Part shown: positions 9,128-17,393 of the stretch, one piece after another
Numbering within the stretch: the first letter of the stretch is position 1
Layout of the letters: the number at the start of each line of letters is the position of its first letter
NCBI RefSeq assembly: GCF_024355225.1
Contig: NZ_VCNH01000001.1
Location: forward strand, 173,315 to 237,314
DNA length: 64,000 nt
Direction of reading: 5' to 3'
DNA from: Roseovarius sp. M141
GTDB lineage: Bacteria; Pseudomonadota; Alphaproteobacteria; Rhodobacterales; Rhodobacteraceae
Notes under the pieces: generated by a model
The model's database searches: none
Seen by the model: only the letters and a program-made list of their open reading frames with translations
What the model was told of the DNA's origin: nothing
Position numbers and translations under genes: made by a program

Positions 9128-9861
9128 ACAGCGTTAGCAAAACAAGGATTGAACCGATGAAAACGATCTACCTGCCCGCTCTCGGTTCGGTGCTGGTGTC
9201 CATGGCGTGGACGCCGGCGGCGGCCGAGCCGATCATCTGGGGCCTTCAAGCCGAGCAACTCGAATACCGGTTCAACGATGGCGAAGACGCGTTCGTCTGG
9301 GATTTCGACGCGCTTGCCGGGTCGGACGAGCTGCGCTTTGTCTGGCGCAGCGAAGGCGAGGTTGGCGAGTCCTCGGGTGACTTTGAGGGGTTGGAGAACC
9401 AGCTGCGCCTGCAAATGCCGATCTCGACCTTCTTTGACGCGGTCGTCGGCATTCAGGCCAGCACGCCGGACGGGGCGCCGGACCGTTACAACGCCGTCTT
9501 TGGCGTCAAGGGACTGGCACCGCAATGGTTCGAGATCGACGCGGATCTCTATGTGTCGGATCACCCGTTCTTCCGGGTCGAGGCGGAATATGAGGCGCTG
9601 CTGACGAACCGCCTGATCCTGACGCCCAGCGTCGAGATGACCTTTCCTCTCAAGGACGATGCCGCCCGCAATCAAGGCGCTGGCGGGCCGACATTCGAGA
9701 TCGGGGCGCGCGTCAGCTACGACCTGATCGACCGCGCCGTGTCGCCCTATGTCGGCATCAATTACGAGCGGTCTTTCGGGGATACCGCAGACATGCTGCG
9801 CGCGGCGGGCGAGGACAAGGACGCGTTCTCCGTCGTCGTCGGCACGCGCATCATGTTCTAA
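9124..9861 (+). CDS. copB: copper resistance protein CopB (outer-membrane beta-barrel)
   Basis: 245 aa. After a signal peptide the mature part is amphipathic beta-strand sequence ending in Phe (GTRIMF), typical of outer-membrane barrels. It matches the CopB family opening (WGLQAEQLEYR). It lacks the long N-terminal Met/His-rich region of larger CopB proteins; here that feature sits inside CopA. The start overlaps the copA stop. An alternative ATG at 9157 begins directly at the signal peptide. Confidence 0.85.
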   Translation: MNSVSKTRIEPMKTIYLPALGSVLVSMAWTPAAAEPIIWGLQAEQLEYRFNDGEDAFVWDFDALAGSDELRFVWRSEGEVGESSGDFEGLENQLRLQMPISTFFDAVVGIQASTPDGAPDRYNAVFGVKGLAPQWFEIDADLYVSDHPFFRVEAEYEALLTNRLILTPSVEMTFPLKDDAARNQGAGGPTFEIGARVSYDLIDRAVSPYVGINYERSFGDTADMLRAAGEDKDAFSVVVGTRIMF

Positions 9862-9880
9862 CGGGCGCAATGACAAGAGT

Positions 9881-9904
9881 GCATCCCGCAGGCCTGCGGG
9901 ATGC
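9881..9904. terminator. 24-bp perfect palindrome between convergent genes
   Basis: The half-site GCATCCCGCAGG is followed immediately by its reverse complement, giving a strong GC-rich hairpin on either strand. It lies between the copB stop and the stop of the convergent histidine kinase gene, so it probably ends transcription in both directions, although no clear T-run follows. Confidence 0.6.
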
Positions 9905-9919
9905 GAACCGGGGGACAAG

Positions 9920-11311
9920 TCAACTCTGGTCGCTGCCCTTTCGGGGCAGAACCAAAGTCGCGATCAACCCACCTTCCGGCCGGTTTTCCAGACGAACATC
10001 GCCCCCATGGGCACGCGCAATCGTCCGGGCGATCGACAGGCCCAGCCCCGTCCCGCCGGTATTGCGCGAACGTGATCTCTCGAGCCGAAAGAACGGCTCG
10101 AAGACACGCTCCATTTCGGCTTGGGGAATGCCGGGGCCGCTATCCAGAATTTCGATGGCCACAGTTTCCGTGCCGCCCCGAGCAGACACGGTGGCGCCCC
10201 CTCCGTATCGCTGCGCATTCACAATGAGGTTGCGCAAGGCGCGGCGCATCGCATTTGGGCGCAGCCGGACATGTATTAGGCCAACATCGCCAATCTCGAA
10301 ACCTCCGTGCATGTCCTGCTGCAGTTTTTCAAGAAAGTCGCGCATGTCCACCGTCTGAGCTTCCTCTGAGGTGGCCATGCCGCGCGCGAAGGCCAGGGTC
10401 CTTTCGACCATGTCCTGCATCTCTTCGATAGAAGAGATCATGCTGACGCGAATATCCTCGTCGTCGACGATTTCGGCATGGACGCGGAGCGCCGTCAGCG
10501 GTGAGCGCAGATCATGCCCCAGCGCCGCCAGAACCCTGGTGCGATCGGCAATGTGGCGGGTCAGGCGGTCCTGCATATCGTTGAAGGCCACCGTCAGATC
10601 GCGCACTTCGCGCGGGCCCATTGCAGGCAGCGTGCCCGGCGCTTCGCCCCTGCCAAAGCTTTCGGCGGCGGACGCCACGCGCCGCAGCGGCCCCGTCAAA
10701 CGGCTCAACAAAAACCATATCGCAGCAACCAGCAGCAGAGCGGCGGTGATACCGAAACTAAGGGTCGAGACGAGCGGCCACTGAAGCGGCGGGCGATTGA
10801 ACCGCGTATCGACGTTCAGCCATCGCCCGTCCTGCAGCCCCACCGATACGGTCATCTCGAGCGTCAGCAGCCCGCCAGGAACCATTTGCAGATGCATATT
10901 GGTGCCGTCTGCGTTGATATGGGACATTGGCATCAGCGTCCCCTCGGCCTCGTGCAGTTCGACCCTGATCGGGCGATTGTCCTTTGGCCCCAAAAGCGCG
11001 CGCATGCGGGCCTCGACACTGCCACGGTCGACATGATCGAGATGATCGACAGCCGGCTCGGACGTCACATCAAACCGCACCAGAGGCGAGTCAGCCGCGC
11101 GCAGGATCGACGCCTGCAGTTCCAGCGGCGCCTCCTCGATGAGACGGGCGACATTCGCAGCGCGTCCCGCCGCTTCGGCCCCGAGGGCCGCGCGAACTGC
11201 AAGGCCGCGTTCGTCCACGAAGAGCCACAGGCTGATCGCTTGCGCCAGCATCAGCGCACCGATGATCAGCAGCACCAACTGGCCCCGCAAGCTTCCCAGA
11301 AATCTGCGCAT
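9920..11311 (-). CDS. sensor histidine kinase (CopS/EnvZ-like)
   Basis: 463 aa. It has an N-terminal membrane segment, a periplasmic sensor region (about residues 35-165), a second membrane segment (about 170-192), HAMP (about 193-245), a HisKA domain with GHDLRSPLTAL (about 264-274) and a HATPase domain with RNLIVNAQRYG, DSGPGIP and GTGLGLSIAR. Copper or another envelope stress as signal is inferred from position next to copAB. The start overlaps the regulator stop by one base (TGATG), so the two are cotranscribed. Confidence 0.88.
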   Translation of the reverse strand: MRRFLGSLRGQLVLLIIGALMLAQAISLWLFVDERGLAVRAALGAEAAGRAANVARLIEEAPLELQASILRAADSPLVRFDVTSEPAVDHLDHVDRGSVEARMRALLGPKDNRPIRVELHEAEGTLMPMSHINADGTNMHLQMVPGGLLTLEMTVSVGLQDGRWLNVDTRFNRPPLQWPLVSTLSFGITAALLLVAAIWFLLSRLTGPLRRVASAAESFGRGEAPGTLPAMGPREVRDLTVAFNDMQDRLTRHIADRTRVLAALGHDLRSPLTALRVHAEIVDDEDIRVSMISSIEEMQDMVERTLAFARGMATSEEAQTVDMRDFLEKLQQDMHGGFEIGDVGLIHVRLRPNAMRRALRNLIVNAQRYGGGATVSARGGTETVAIEILDSGPGIPQAEMERVFEPFFRLERSRSRNTGGTGLGLSIARTIARAHGGDVRLENRPEGGLIATLVLPRKGSDQS

Positions 11312-12033
11312 CAGCTTGCGTCCTCAACTTCGGCAGACAGGCAATATCCCTCGCCCCGCACGGTCGTGATCAGCTTGGGTCGCATCGGATCCTTTTCGAC
11401 GCTGCGCCGCAGCCTGCTGATCTGATTGTCGATCGTCCGATCAAACAGTCCGGGCGTTCGCCCAGCAGTCAGATCCAGAAGCTGCTCACGCGTCAGGACA
11501 AGGCGCGGCCGCTCCAGAAGGACGGTCAGAAGTTTGAATTCGGACACGGAGAGCTGTGCTTCCACACCCTCGTCATCTACCAGAACGCGGGTGTCGGTAT
11601 CCAGCATCTGGTGCCCGAACCTGATACGCTTTCCAGTCAATGTTCCCCCAAACACTTCGGGCCGGGCCGAGCGTCTGACGATGGCCTTGATGCGCGCCAG
11701 CAATTCACGCGGATTGAAAGGCTTGGCCAGATAATCATCCGCACCGACTTCGAGGCCGACGATACGGTCCATCTCTTCTCCCAAGGCCGTGAGCATCAGG
11801 ATGGGTATCGAGCCGTTGGAGGATAGACGCCGACAGACAGAAAGTCCGTCCTCTCCGGGCATCATGACATCCAGCACAATAAGATCGAATCGGCTTTTCG
11901 CCAATTCCGCATCCATTTCAGACGCATTTTCAGCCTTCGTCACCCGCATCCCGTTCTTCACGAGATAACGGGACACTGCGTTTCGAATTTCAAGGCTGTC
12001 GTCAACGACAAGGATATGAGGCACATCTGACAT
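11311..12033 (-). CDS. OmpR/PhoB-family response regulator (CopR-like)
   Basis: 240 aa. The receiver domain has acidic residues in DDSLEIR, phospho-acceptor Asp about residue 53 in LDVMMPGEDG, and the conserved KPF. The winged-helix output domain covers about residues 135-235 and contains REQLLDL and the YCL wing. It is cotranscribed with the kinase downstream and divergent from the gene at 12216. The shared 180-bp upstream region contains a TTACA direct repeat about 85 bp before each start, consistent with autoregulation. Confidence 0.88.
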   Translation of the reverse strand: MSDVPHILVVDDSLEIRNAVSRYLVKNGMRVTKAENASEMDAELAKSRFDLIVLDVMMPGEDGLSVCRRLSSNGSIPILMLTALGEEMDRIVGLEVGADDYLAKPFNPRELLARIKAIVRRSARPEVFGGTLTGKRIRFGHQMLDTDTRVLVDDEGVEAQLSVSEFKLLTVLLERPRLVLTREQLLDLTAGRTPGLFDRTIDNQISRLRRSVEKDPMRPKLITTVRGEGYCLSAEVEDAS

Positions 12034-12114
12034 ATGGCGTTAGTATAGGTTCTCCGGTGAGATGTATCTGCTACTTGCCTGAAAAATGTAACGAAAAGTA
12101 TCATAGGGACGCCA

Positions 12115-12132
12115 CGTTACAAGCCGTTACAA
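12115..12132. promoter_or_regulatory. candidate CopR-type operator (CGTTACAA direct repeat)
   Basis: CGTTACAA occurs twice with 10-bp periodicity (12115-12122 and 12125-12132), and an inverted TGTAACG lies at 12087-12093. The site sits in the divergent promoter region of the response regulator and the gene at 12216. It is nearly identical to 28889-28906. Operator function is inferred. Confidence 0.55.
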
Positions 12133-12215
12133 AGCCGCCTGCGAGGCCCATTGCGAATGCCTGTGCAATGCTCAATTTGAGGTCATCGACAACGAGAGCA
12201 GAAGGAAGCTTCATA

Positions 12216-12515
12216 ATGAAACGCAATATCATCCACGTCTTCGCACTGGCCAGCGCCATTTTCGCAGGCGGCGTTGCCTTGGCAGATTCGGGTTACAGAA
12301 CAGGCCATCACGAATTTCGTGCGCAGAGCGCCGGATCAAACTCCGGAGTAATGACGAAAAGCAGCGTCGGGCATAACGGCGCTTTCCTTGACGGAAAGGT
12401 TAACCCAAACGACGCCGATGTCCACCCCCGGAACATGCAACGGCGCGATATGAGGACGGGACGCGATAGAGAGTACAGTAGCCCGCTGCCTCCGAATGCC
12501 GGTAACGACCGCTGA
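12216..12515 (+). CDS. small secreted hypothetical protein divergent from regulator
   Basis: 99 aa. A signal peptide (about residues 1-23, cut near LAD) is followed by a hydrophilic, Gly/Asn/Arg-rich mature region with no Cys and several His, including GYRTGHHEF. AGAAGGAAG precedes the ATG by about 8 bp. A hairpin terminator follows at 12534, so the gene is monocistronic. I recognise no family. The promoter repeat suggests control by the neighbouring response regulator. Confidence 0.6.
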   Translation: MKRNIIHVFALASAIFAGGVALADSGYRTGHHEFRAQSAGSNSGVMTKSSVGHNGAFLDGKVNPNDADVHPRNMQRRDMRTGRDREYSSPLPPNAGNDR

Positions 12516-12533
12516 ACAAAGAGACACTTTTAT

Positions 12534-12558
12534 GCACGGCGCACAAAACGCGCCGTGC
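12534..12558 (+). terminator. hairpin terminator
   Basis: A 9-bp perfect stem (GCACGGCGC with GCGCCGTGC) encloses a 7-base loop, 19 bp after the stop of the gene at 12216-12515. No long T-run follows. Confidence 0.6.
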
Positions 12559-12736
12559 AGCTTAACCCAGAAAGGAATGCGTCATTTCCAAGTGCCACTG
12601 TGAGAAAGCAAGCAAAGTTGCCCGCGATCTGCGTATCGCTCTTGGGCACTCGTGACCTTAAATCTGAACCAGATCAAGAAAAGCCACCGATCAGAAGCTA
12701 ATACTTGAATACGCAATACAAGAAAAGAACGGAAGC

Positions 12737-13102
12737 ATGTTCAGATCAATGCAGAGAAATTGGGCCATTTGGATGCGGGCGGTGACAGTTGCTGCCGCAG
12801 TCACGGCCATTCTTGCCTCTGCGTTGGCTGTGTCGCCAAAAATCAATCATCGCGACTTAACCGCGCAACCTGCCGTCGCTTCGGCGGCTGGCGGCGGCGT
12901 GATCGTTGACCGCGCCGCGCAGCCCGGGTCCGACAGGAACTGCCATAGCGGGCACAGCTGCATTCTGGTGAATCTGCCTACCAACGATTTGGCTTTGACG
13001 CGTTTCGATAGCGCGCCGGAGATCTCCCGAGAGACGGATTTTCTACCATCCGCGGCAGAAAAGATGCGCTTCCATCCGCCGCGAATCCTTTCACACGTCT
13101 GA
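12737..13102 (+). CDS. small membrane/secreted Cys-His protein, copy 3 of the C-x38-PP family
   Basis: 121 aa. A basic start and hydrophobic segment (about residues 12-33) are followed by the metal-ligand-like CHSGHSC and a C-terminal HPPRI, with 38 residues between the last Cys and PP. The gene lies 52 bp upstream of the cysteine-tailed sigma factor at 13155 and on the same strand. It could be its anti-sigma or sensor partner, or a member of the small copper protein family described here; both are inference. Confidence 0.5.
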   Translation: MFRSMQRNWAIWMRAVTVAAAVTAILASALAVSPKINHRDLTAQPAVASAAGGGVIVDRAAQPGSDRNCHSGHSCILVNLPTNDLALTRFDSAPEISRETDFLPSAAEKMRFHPPRILSHV

Positions 13103-13154
13103 CCGCTAGTACCGGATTCCGGTGCTGCACGAAACCATGTGAAAGGAGCGAAAC

Positions 13155-13784
13155 ATGTTCGCTGAACCAAGACCCGCAATGCCAGAGGTCTCGCGTTGTG
13201 ACACCGAGGCAAAACTCATCGAAGGCCGCAACAAGTTTCTCGGGTTTCTTCGCAAACGCCTCAGCTCTGCGCAGGATGCCGAAGATGTTTTTCAGGATTT
13301 CTGCGTCAAGGTGCTGCAAAGCCACGCCACTATTAGGAGCGGCGAGCGACTGGATGCCTGGATGGGCATCACCTTGCGGCACACTCTGACCGACTATTAT
13401 CGGCGTCGGGCGACGAGAAATCGAGGGGCAGAAGCCTATGCAAACGAGGCCAAAATACTGGCGCCGGAGACAGAGGATTTCGATGGCCGCGCCTGCAGTT
13501 GCGTTTCTGCCGCGATGCGAAAGCTGGATCCTGCCCAAGCCGAATTGCTGACGCGTCTGGATTTGAGGGACGATTCACGCAAAGAGATTGCGGCTGATCT
13601 GGGGGTGAGTCTGAACGCCTTGGGTGTCCGCGTCCATCGAAGCCGAGCTGCATTGAAGACAAAGATTGCCGAGTTCTGCCCGGTCTGCGGCGAAGGCCGG
13701 TTTATGCAGTGTGACTGTAACCATTCGCGCAATATACGATCCTTGTCGTCCCCGCCTCAGAGGGAATTGATGCCCCAGATGTAA
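13155..13784 (+). CDS. ECF-type RNA polymerase sigma factor with cysteine-rich C-terminal tail
   Basis: 209 aa. Region 2 includes DAEDVFQDFCVKVL (about residues 40-53) and region 4 a helix-turn-helix (SRKEIAADLGVSLNALGVRVHRSRAAL, split here as SRKEIAADLGVS and LNALGVRVHRSR, about 140-168). A tail follows with CPVC-x7-C-x-C (about 176-188). Cys-tailed ECF factors such as CorE (ECF44) of Myxococcus sense copper through the tail without an anti-sigma factor. A similar metal-sensing role is inferred. A paralogue with the same tail spacing is at 18766-19392. AAAGGAG precedes the ATG. Confidence 0.85.
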   Translation: MFAEPRPAMPEVSRCDTEAKLIEGRNKFLGFLRKRLSSAQDAEDVFQDFCVKVLQSHATIRSGERLDAWMGITLRHTLTDYYRRRATRNRGAEAYANEAKILAPETEDFDGRACSCVSAAMRKLDPAQAELLTRLDLRDDSRKEIAADLGVSLNALGVRVHRSRAALKTKIAEFCPVCGEGRFMQCDCNHSRNIRSLSSPPQRELMPQM

Positions 13785-13986
13785 GGATCTTTCATGCCGC
13801 GCGTCTCTTGATCAACAGCAGCTTTTATCGGGAGGTGTCAATGACTGGACCGGGCGAGAGCCGTCGTGAAGCTGATATGCACGATCAGCCGATTGGGCGT
13901 CCTGCGGCCCTCAGACGGGCAGGGCGGCATGGTTTCAAGAGCGCTGATGCTTTAACGAGCAGAGCACCTTCGCGGAGAAAGCATCA

Positions 13987-14322
13987 TTGCAGCTCTGTCT
14001 GCGGAACATGCTCGTGAAATCACCGAGCAATGCAGATCCAATTCGCGACGAGGAGCTAGGAGCGCTGATATGCGACTGCCTCGACTTGCTCTTGTCGACG
14101 CTTCCACCGCAACAGGCAAACGTTGTTCGCGCCATCGATTTGGAAGGGGCGGTGCCCAAATCGGTTGCTGACAAACATGGGCTCAGCCTGAACGAGGTGA
14201 CCATGCATCTTGCCCTCGGGCGGCAAGGCCTGAAGGATCGGATTGGCGAGATGCACATGATTTGCCGACAGCACGGCGTTGCGGGCTGCGGTTGCCAGTT
14301 GAACGGCGATGCAAAAACCTGA
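13987..14322 (+). CDS. short sigma-region-4-like protein with C-x7-C-x-C tail
   Basis: 111 aa with a TTG start 9 bp after GGAG; ATG at 14008 is an alternative. Residues about 30-90 resemble sigma region 4 (LPPQQANVVRAIDLEG, then a helix-turn-helix with KSVADKHGLSLNEVTMHL). The C-terminus has C-x7-C-x-C as in the neighbouring sigma factor. No region 2 is present. The gene may be a regulatory fragment that competes for or binds the -35 region, or a decayed sigma factor. The open frame extends upstream only to about 13948, so a frameshifted longer ancestor is possible. Confidence 0.5.
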   Translation: MQLCLRNMLVKSPSNADPIRDEELGALICDCLDLLLSTLPPQQANVVRAIDLEGAVPKSVADKHGLSLNEVTMHLALGRQGLKDRIGEMHMICRQHGVAGCGCQLNGDAKT

Positions 14323-14401
14323 GCTGCTTGCTGTCTGTAATGCTGGGCCGCCCGGCGCGTCTTAACTCTATAGAAGTCAATTCCTGATGGAGGATATGAA
14401 C

Positions 14402-14593
14402 ATGTGCGCGAAGGCGAACACACAAACCGCAATACCTGAACAGAAACAAGGTGGCTGTTGCTGCGAGTCGGCCGTGGATGCGCCGAAAAGTACCGCCGAT
14501 GAAATTCGCAAACCCGCTGTGGCAGAGGGGCAGGGTGCTTCGGTTAAGGAGAGTGCTGGTGTTCGATCCAAAGGTTGCTGTGGCGGGCATTGA
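14402..14593 (+). CDS. Cys-rich small protein with terminal GCCGGH
   Basis: 63 aa. Cysteines form a GGCCCE cluster near residue 17-22 and KGCCGGH at the C-terminus, both plausible soft-metal sites. The middle is polar and probably disordered. The ATG at 14402 is chosen because GGAGG lies 8 bp upstream; ATG codons at 14387 and 14396 are too close to or upstream of it. It lies between the sigma-type genes and the methyltransferase. A cytosolic metal-binding peptide is inferred; no family recognised. Confidence 0.5.
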   Translation: MCAKANTQTAIPEQKQGGCCCESAVDAPKSTADEIRKPAVAEGQGASVKESAGVRSKGCCGGH

Positions 14594-14646
14594 TCCGTCC
14601 AAGCTCGATCATTTGCACAAGGCTATGAGATTCAAGGAGACCCAAC

Positions 14647-14793
14647 ATGACACTTATTCCGTTTATCCTCGCATTTGGCATGTCCCTCTTTCTTGCAGGC
14701 TGGGCCGCTCATCGGCGGGCTGAAATCACAGCTTTGGCGAGGGTTATGTGCCCACACAGAAATCCTACAAGCAGATCAAAGGACCTATTCTGA
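14647..14793 (+). CDS. 48-aa single-pass membrane peptide
   Basis: Starts MTLIPFILAFGMSLFLAGW, a single hydrophobic helix (residues 2-19), then a short basic tail with one Cys. AAGGAG lies 8 bp before the ATG. The last base of its stop codon is the first base of the next start (TGATG), which indicates translational coupling to the secreted protein at 14793. No known family. Confidence 0.45.
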   Translation: MTLIPFILAFGMSLFLAGWAAHRRAEITALARVMCPHRNPTSRSKDLF

Positions 14794-15014
14794 TGTTCAG
14801 AGAAATCACGGCCGCAACCTCGGCGTTGCTAATGACGACCGCCATAGCAGTCGCTCAGCCCAGGCCCGCATTTTACGCGGTGGATGCGGATGTGGGTAAC
14901 GTACCGGAACTGTCGCCGAAAGACGTCTCTGTTTTGCGCAGATTTACCGAAGGCGGCGAGTTGCATGGGATGCCAACATTCGGCCGGGATATAGATGGAT
15001 CAAACCATGAATGA
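14793..15014 (+). CDS. small secreted hypothetical protein
   Basis: 73 aa with a signal peptide (about residues 1-23, cut near VAQ-P) and a 50-residue polar mature part without Cys. It overlaps the preceding membrane peptide by one base and the methyltransferase start at its 3' end, so the three genes form one tight operon. No family recognised. Confidence 0.5.
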   Translation: MFREITAATSALLMTTAIAVAQPRPAFYAVDADVGNVPELSPKDVSVLRRFTEGGELHGMPTFGRDIDGSNHE

Positions 15015-15666
15015 ATCGTTTAACCACGCTGGAGCCTGGGGCATCACACTGATCGTTATCGTCTTGGTGTCTTGGTTCTTCTATCGTTATTTCGCGCCGA
15101 AGAACTGGCGGGAATGGGTCGGCGCCGGGGTGGTTCAGGCCTTTATCATCGCGCTTTATGCGGAAATGTACGGCTTTCCGCTCACTATCTATCTGTTGGT
15201 GCGCTTCTTCGGTTTGGATAGCGAATATGTCAGCGCCAGTCTTTGGTCGACCCTGGTAGGGTTCGGCGAAACCGGCATGCTAATCTCAATGCTGCTAGGC
15301 TATGCGCTCGGCTTTATCGGGATAGGTCTCTTTATTCAGGGGTGGCGTCAGGTCCACAAGGCACGAGGCGAAAACCGTCTGGTGACAGACGGTTTGTATG
15401 CGTATGTGCGGCATCCGCAGTACACAGGTCTGTTTATTGCTCTGTTCGGAGAAGGCGTGGTGCATTGGCCGACGCTTTTCTCGGTCGGCTTTTTTCCGGT
15501 GATCGTGCTTGTCTACACATGGCTGGCTCTGCGTGAGGAACAGCAGGTACTCCAGCAGTTTGGCGAAGCCTACCGCGCCTATCAGCGGCAGGTGCCAATG
15601 TTCATCCCTCGTTGGGGCCGCTGGCGTCAACTCGCGGCCGCTTCACGAGACAGCAGTGATGACTAG
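15007..15666 (+). CDS. isoprenylcysteine carboxyl methyltransferase-family membrane protein, copy 1
   Basis: 219 aa with about 5-6 membrane segments. The C-terminal ICMT/PEMT-type signature is seen as GLYAYVRHPQYTG (about residues 131-143) and LREEQQVLQQFGEAY (about 178-192), which bind S-adenosylmethionine in this superfamily. The N-terminal segment EMYGFPLTIYLL is shared with the copy at 45879-46529. Bacterial members methylate lipids or small molecules; the substrate here is unknown. ATG at 14995 is an alternative start. A fragment of a third copy lies near 60105-60216. Confidence 0.75.
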   Translation: MNESFNHAGAWGITLIVIVLVSWFFYRYFAPKNWREWVGAGVVQAFIIALYAEMYGFPLTIYLLVRFFGLDSEYVSASLWSTLVGFGETGMLISMLLGYALGFIGIGLFIQGWRQVHKARGENRLVTDGLYAYVRHPQYTGLFIALFGEGVVHWPTLFSVGFFPVIVLVYTWLALREEQQVLQQFGEAYRAYQRQVPMFIPRWGRWRQLAAASRDSSDD

Positions 15667-15820
15667 GCAGCGTGAAGCACTATCTCATGCCGCACGCCCA
15701 TTGGTTGGACGGGTTGACAACCTCTCCGCTGGTTTATGAGTGGGATGAGCAATATCGAAAGAGCTGGCTCGGTTTGTCTGAGCAGTTTCCGAGCGTTTCG
15801 TAAGTGGTTTTCCGCCTTGG

Positions 15821-16652
15821 TTATGCCGCGACCGCTTGGGGCCGGGGCATGTTGAAGTAAGCCTGATCGGGGGTTTTCCCGTCAAGCGATGAATGGGGGC
15901 GTCGGCTGTTGTAGAAGCCGAGATAGCGGCCGATGGAGGCACGGGCCTCCGGGACGCTGGCGTAGGCGTGCAGGTAGACCTCCTCGTATTTGATGCTCCG
16001 CCAGAGCCGTTCGACGAAGACGTTGTCGCGCCAGGCCCCTTTGCCATCCATGCTGATTTTGATCTCCCGGCTCGCCAGCACCTTGATGAACTCGGTCGAG
16101 GTGAATTGGCTGCCCTGATCCGTATTGAAGATATCGGGGTTGCCGTGGCGCACCAACGCCTCCTCGACGGCTTCGATGCAGAAATCGGCTTCCAGCGTGA
16201 TCGATACCCGCCATGCTAAAACCCGGCGCGTGAACCAGTCCAGCACGGCGGCCAAGTAGATGAACCCTCGGGCCATGGGAATGTAGGTGATGTCCATCGC
16301 CCAGACCTGATTGGGCCGGGTGATCGGCAGTTTCCGCAGCAGGTAGGGGTAGATCTTGTGCCCCGGCGCCGGTTTCGAGGTGTTGGGCTTGCGATACAGC
16401 GCCTCGATGCCCATCCGTTTCATCAGCGTGGCGACCATGCAGCCGCCCGACCTTGAATCCTTCCTGCACCAGCAGCCCCCGCAACATCCGGCTGCCCGCG
16501 AACGGGAACTCCATGTGCAGCTTGTCGATCCGGTGCATCAGCTTCAGGTCGGCATCGGCCACTGGCCGGGGCTGGTAATAGACACTGCCCCGGCTGATCC
16601 CCAGAACGATGGCCTGACGGCTGACGCTGAGCCTCGCGGTGTGATCGATCAT
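15821..16652 (-). pseudogene. IS3 transposase orfB, frameshifted
   Basis: Compared with the intact 276-codon copy at 62780-63610, this copy reads correctly from 16652 to about 16435. There a single inserted base (gcgaccatg versus gcgacatg) shifts the frame. The integrase core with the DDE motif (MDITYIP, TDQGSQF, VERLWRSIKYEEVY) is therefore separated from its N-terminal part, and the element is unlikely to make functional transposase. Confidence 0.88.
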
Positions 16653-16960
16653 CTTTTTGCGCTCGGAAACAGACCCGCCTTGCCGAGCGCGCCGGACAAA
16701 AAATCGTTCTCCAGCGCCAGCTCCCCGATCTTCGCATGCAGGGTCTTCACGTCGATTGCCGGTTCTGCATCCGACTTTATCGCGGCTCCGAAAACGCCCG
16801 TGGCGCCTTCAAGAAGTTGATCTCGCCATTGCTTGATCTGGTTCGGGTGGACGTCGAAATCCTGCGCCAGCTCGATCAGCGTCTTCTCACCCTTGATTGC
16901 GGCAACAGCCACTTTCGCCTTGAATGCCGGGCTGTGGTTCCGGCGTGGTCGTCTTGTCAT
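16649..16960 (-). CDS. IS3 transposase orfA
   Basis: 103 aa. An N-terminal helix-turn-helix (about residues 10-50: RRNHSPAFKAKVAVAAI, then LAQDFDVHPNQIKQW) is followed by a leucine-rich coiled coil ending in SAKR. The stop overlaps the orfB ATG (ATGA) next to a CAAAAAG run, consistent with the -1 frameshift that joins OrfA and OrfB in IS3 elements. The sequence is identical to the copy at 63607-63918. Confidence 0.9.
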   Translation of the reverse strand: MTRRPRRNHSPAFKAKVAVAAIKGEKTLIELAQDFDVHPNQIKQWRDQLLEGATGVFGAAIKSDAEPAIDVKTLHAKIGELALENDFLSGALGKAGLFPSAKR

Positions 16961-17393
16961 GGTTCTCTCCTTGCTTGCAGCATCATGCTGCTGTTGCGCG
17001 GAAAATCCACTTATCCCGGATGTTCAGTTTTCCCGAGCCACCTCTGAAAGAAGAGTTTAGTCATGGTCGACCCAAATACAGCCACACATTCTTTACGAAC
17101 CAACCCGTTGGGCAAAAGTTTGTCGTTGCTTCCGTTTATCAGTTACTTGGAATACCGCCCAGAGCACTATGTAATTGTTCCCACGAGTCATGACACGCTT
17201 TGTCGGCTCGGAAATCAGGTATATTATCGGAGCCGGAAAGTAAGATTTTCATGTGGTAAAGGGATTCCAGAAAGACCGTCTCGACCCAAGTACCCATCGT
17301 CAGGCAAGCCTCGAAATAGTCCACCCGCGCGTCAGATCTCAGAAGAGATTCCTTTGCAATCGTCTAGCCATGCTGGTTTCGCTATGAAATGCG

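Larger units (their letters stand above)
15760..17045 (-). mobile_element. IS3-family insertion sequence, copy 1 (inactivated)
   Basis: 1286 bp. The ends are imperfect inverted repeats beginning AGAGSTGGCTCGG, and the element is flanked by GAA on both sides (15757-15759 and 17046-17048), a 3-bp target duplication normal for IS3. It contains orfA and orfB on the minus strand. It is almost identical to 62719-64000, but here orfB has one extra C near 16434 that breaks the reading frame. Confidence 0.9.

Noticed and set aside
8935..9861. Longer start for copB inside copA
   Set aside because: The extra 63 codons are the shadow of the copA C-terminus. The ATG at 9124 overlaps the copA stop and leads into a signal peptide.
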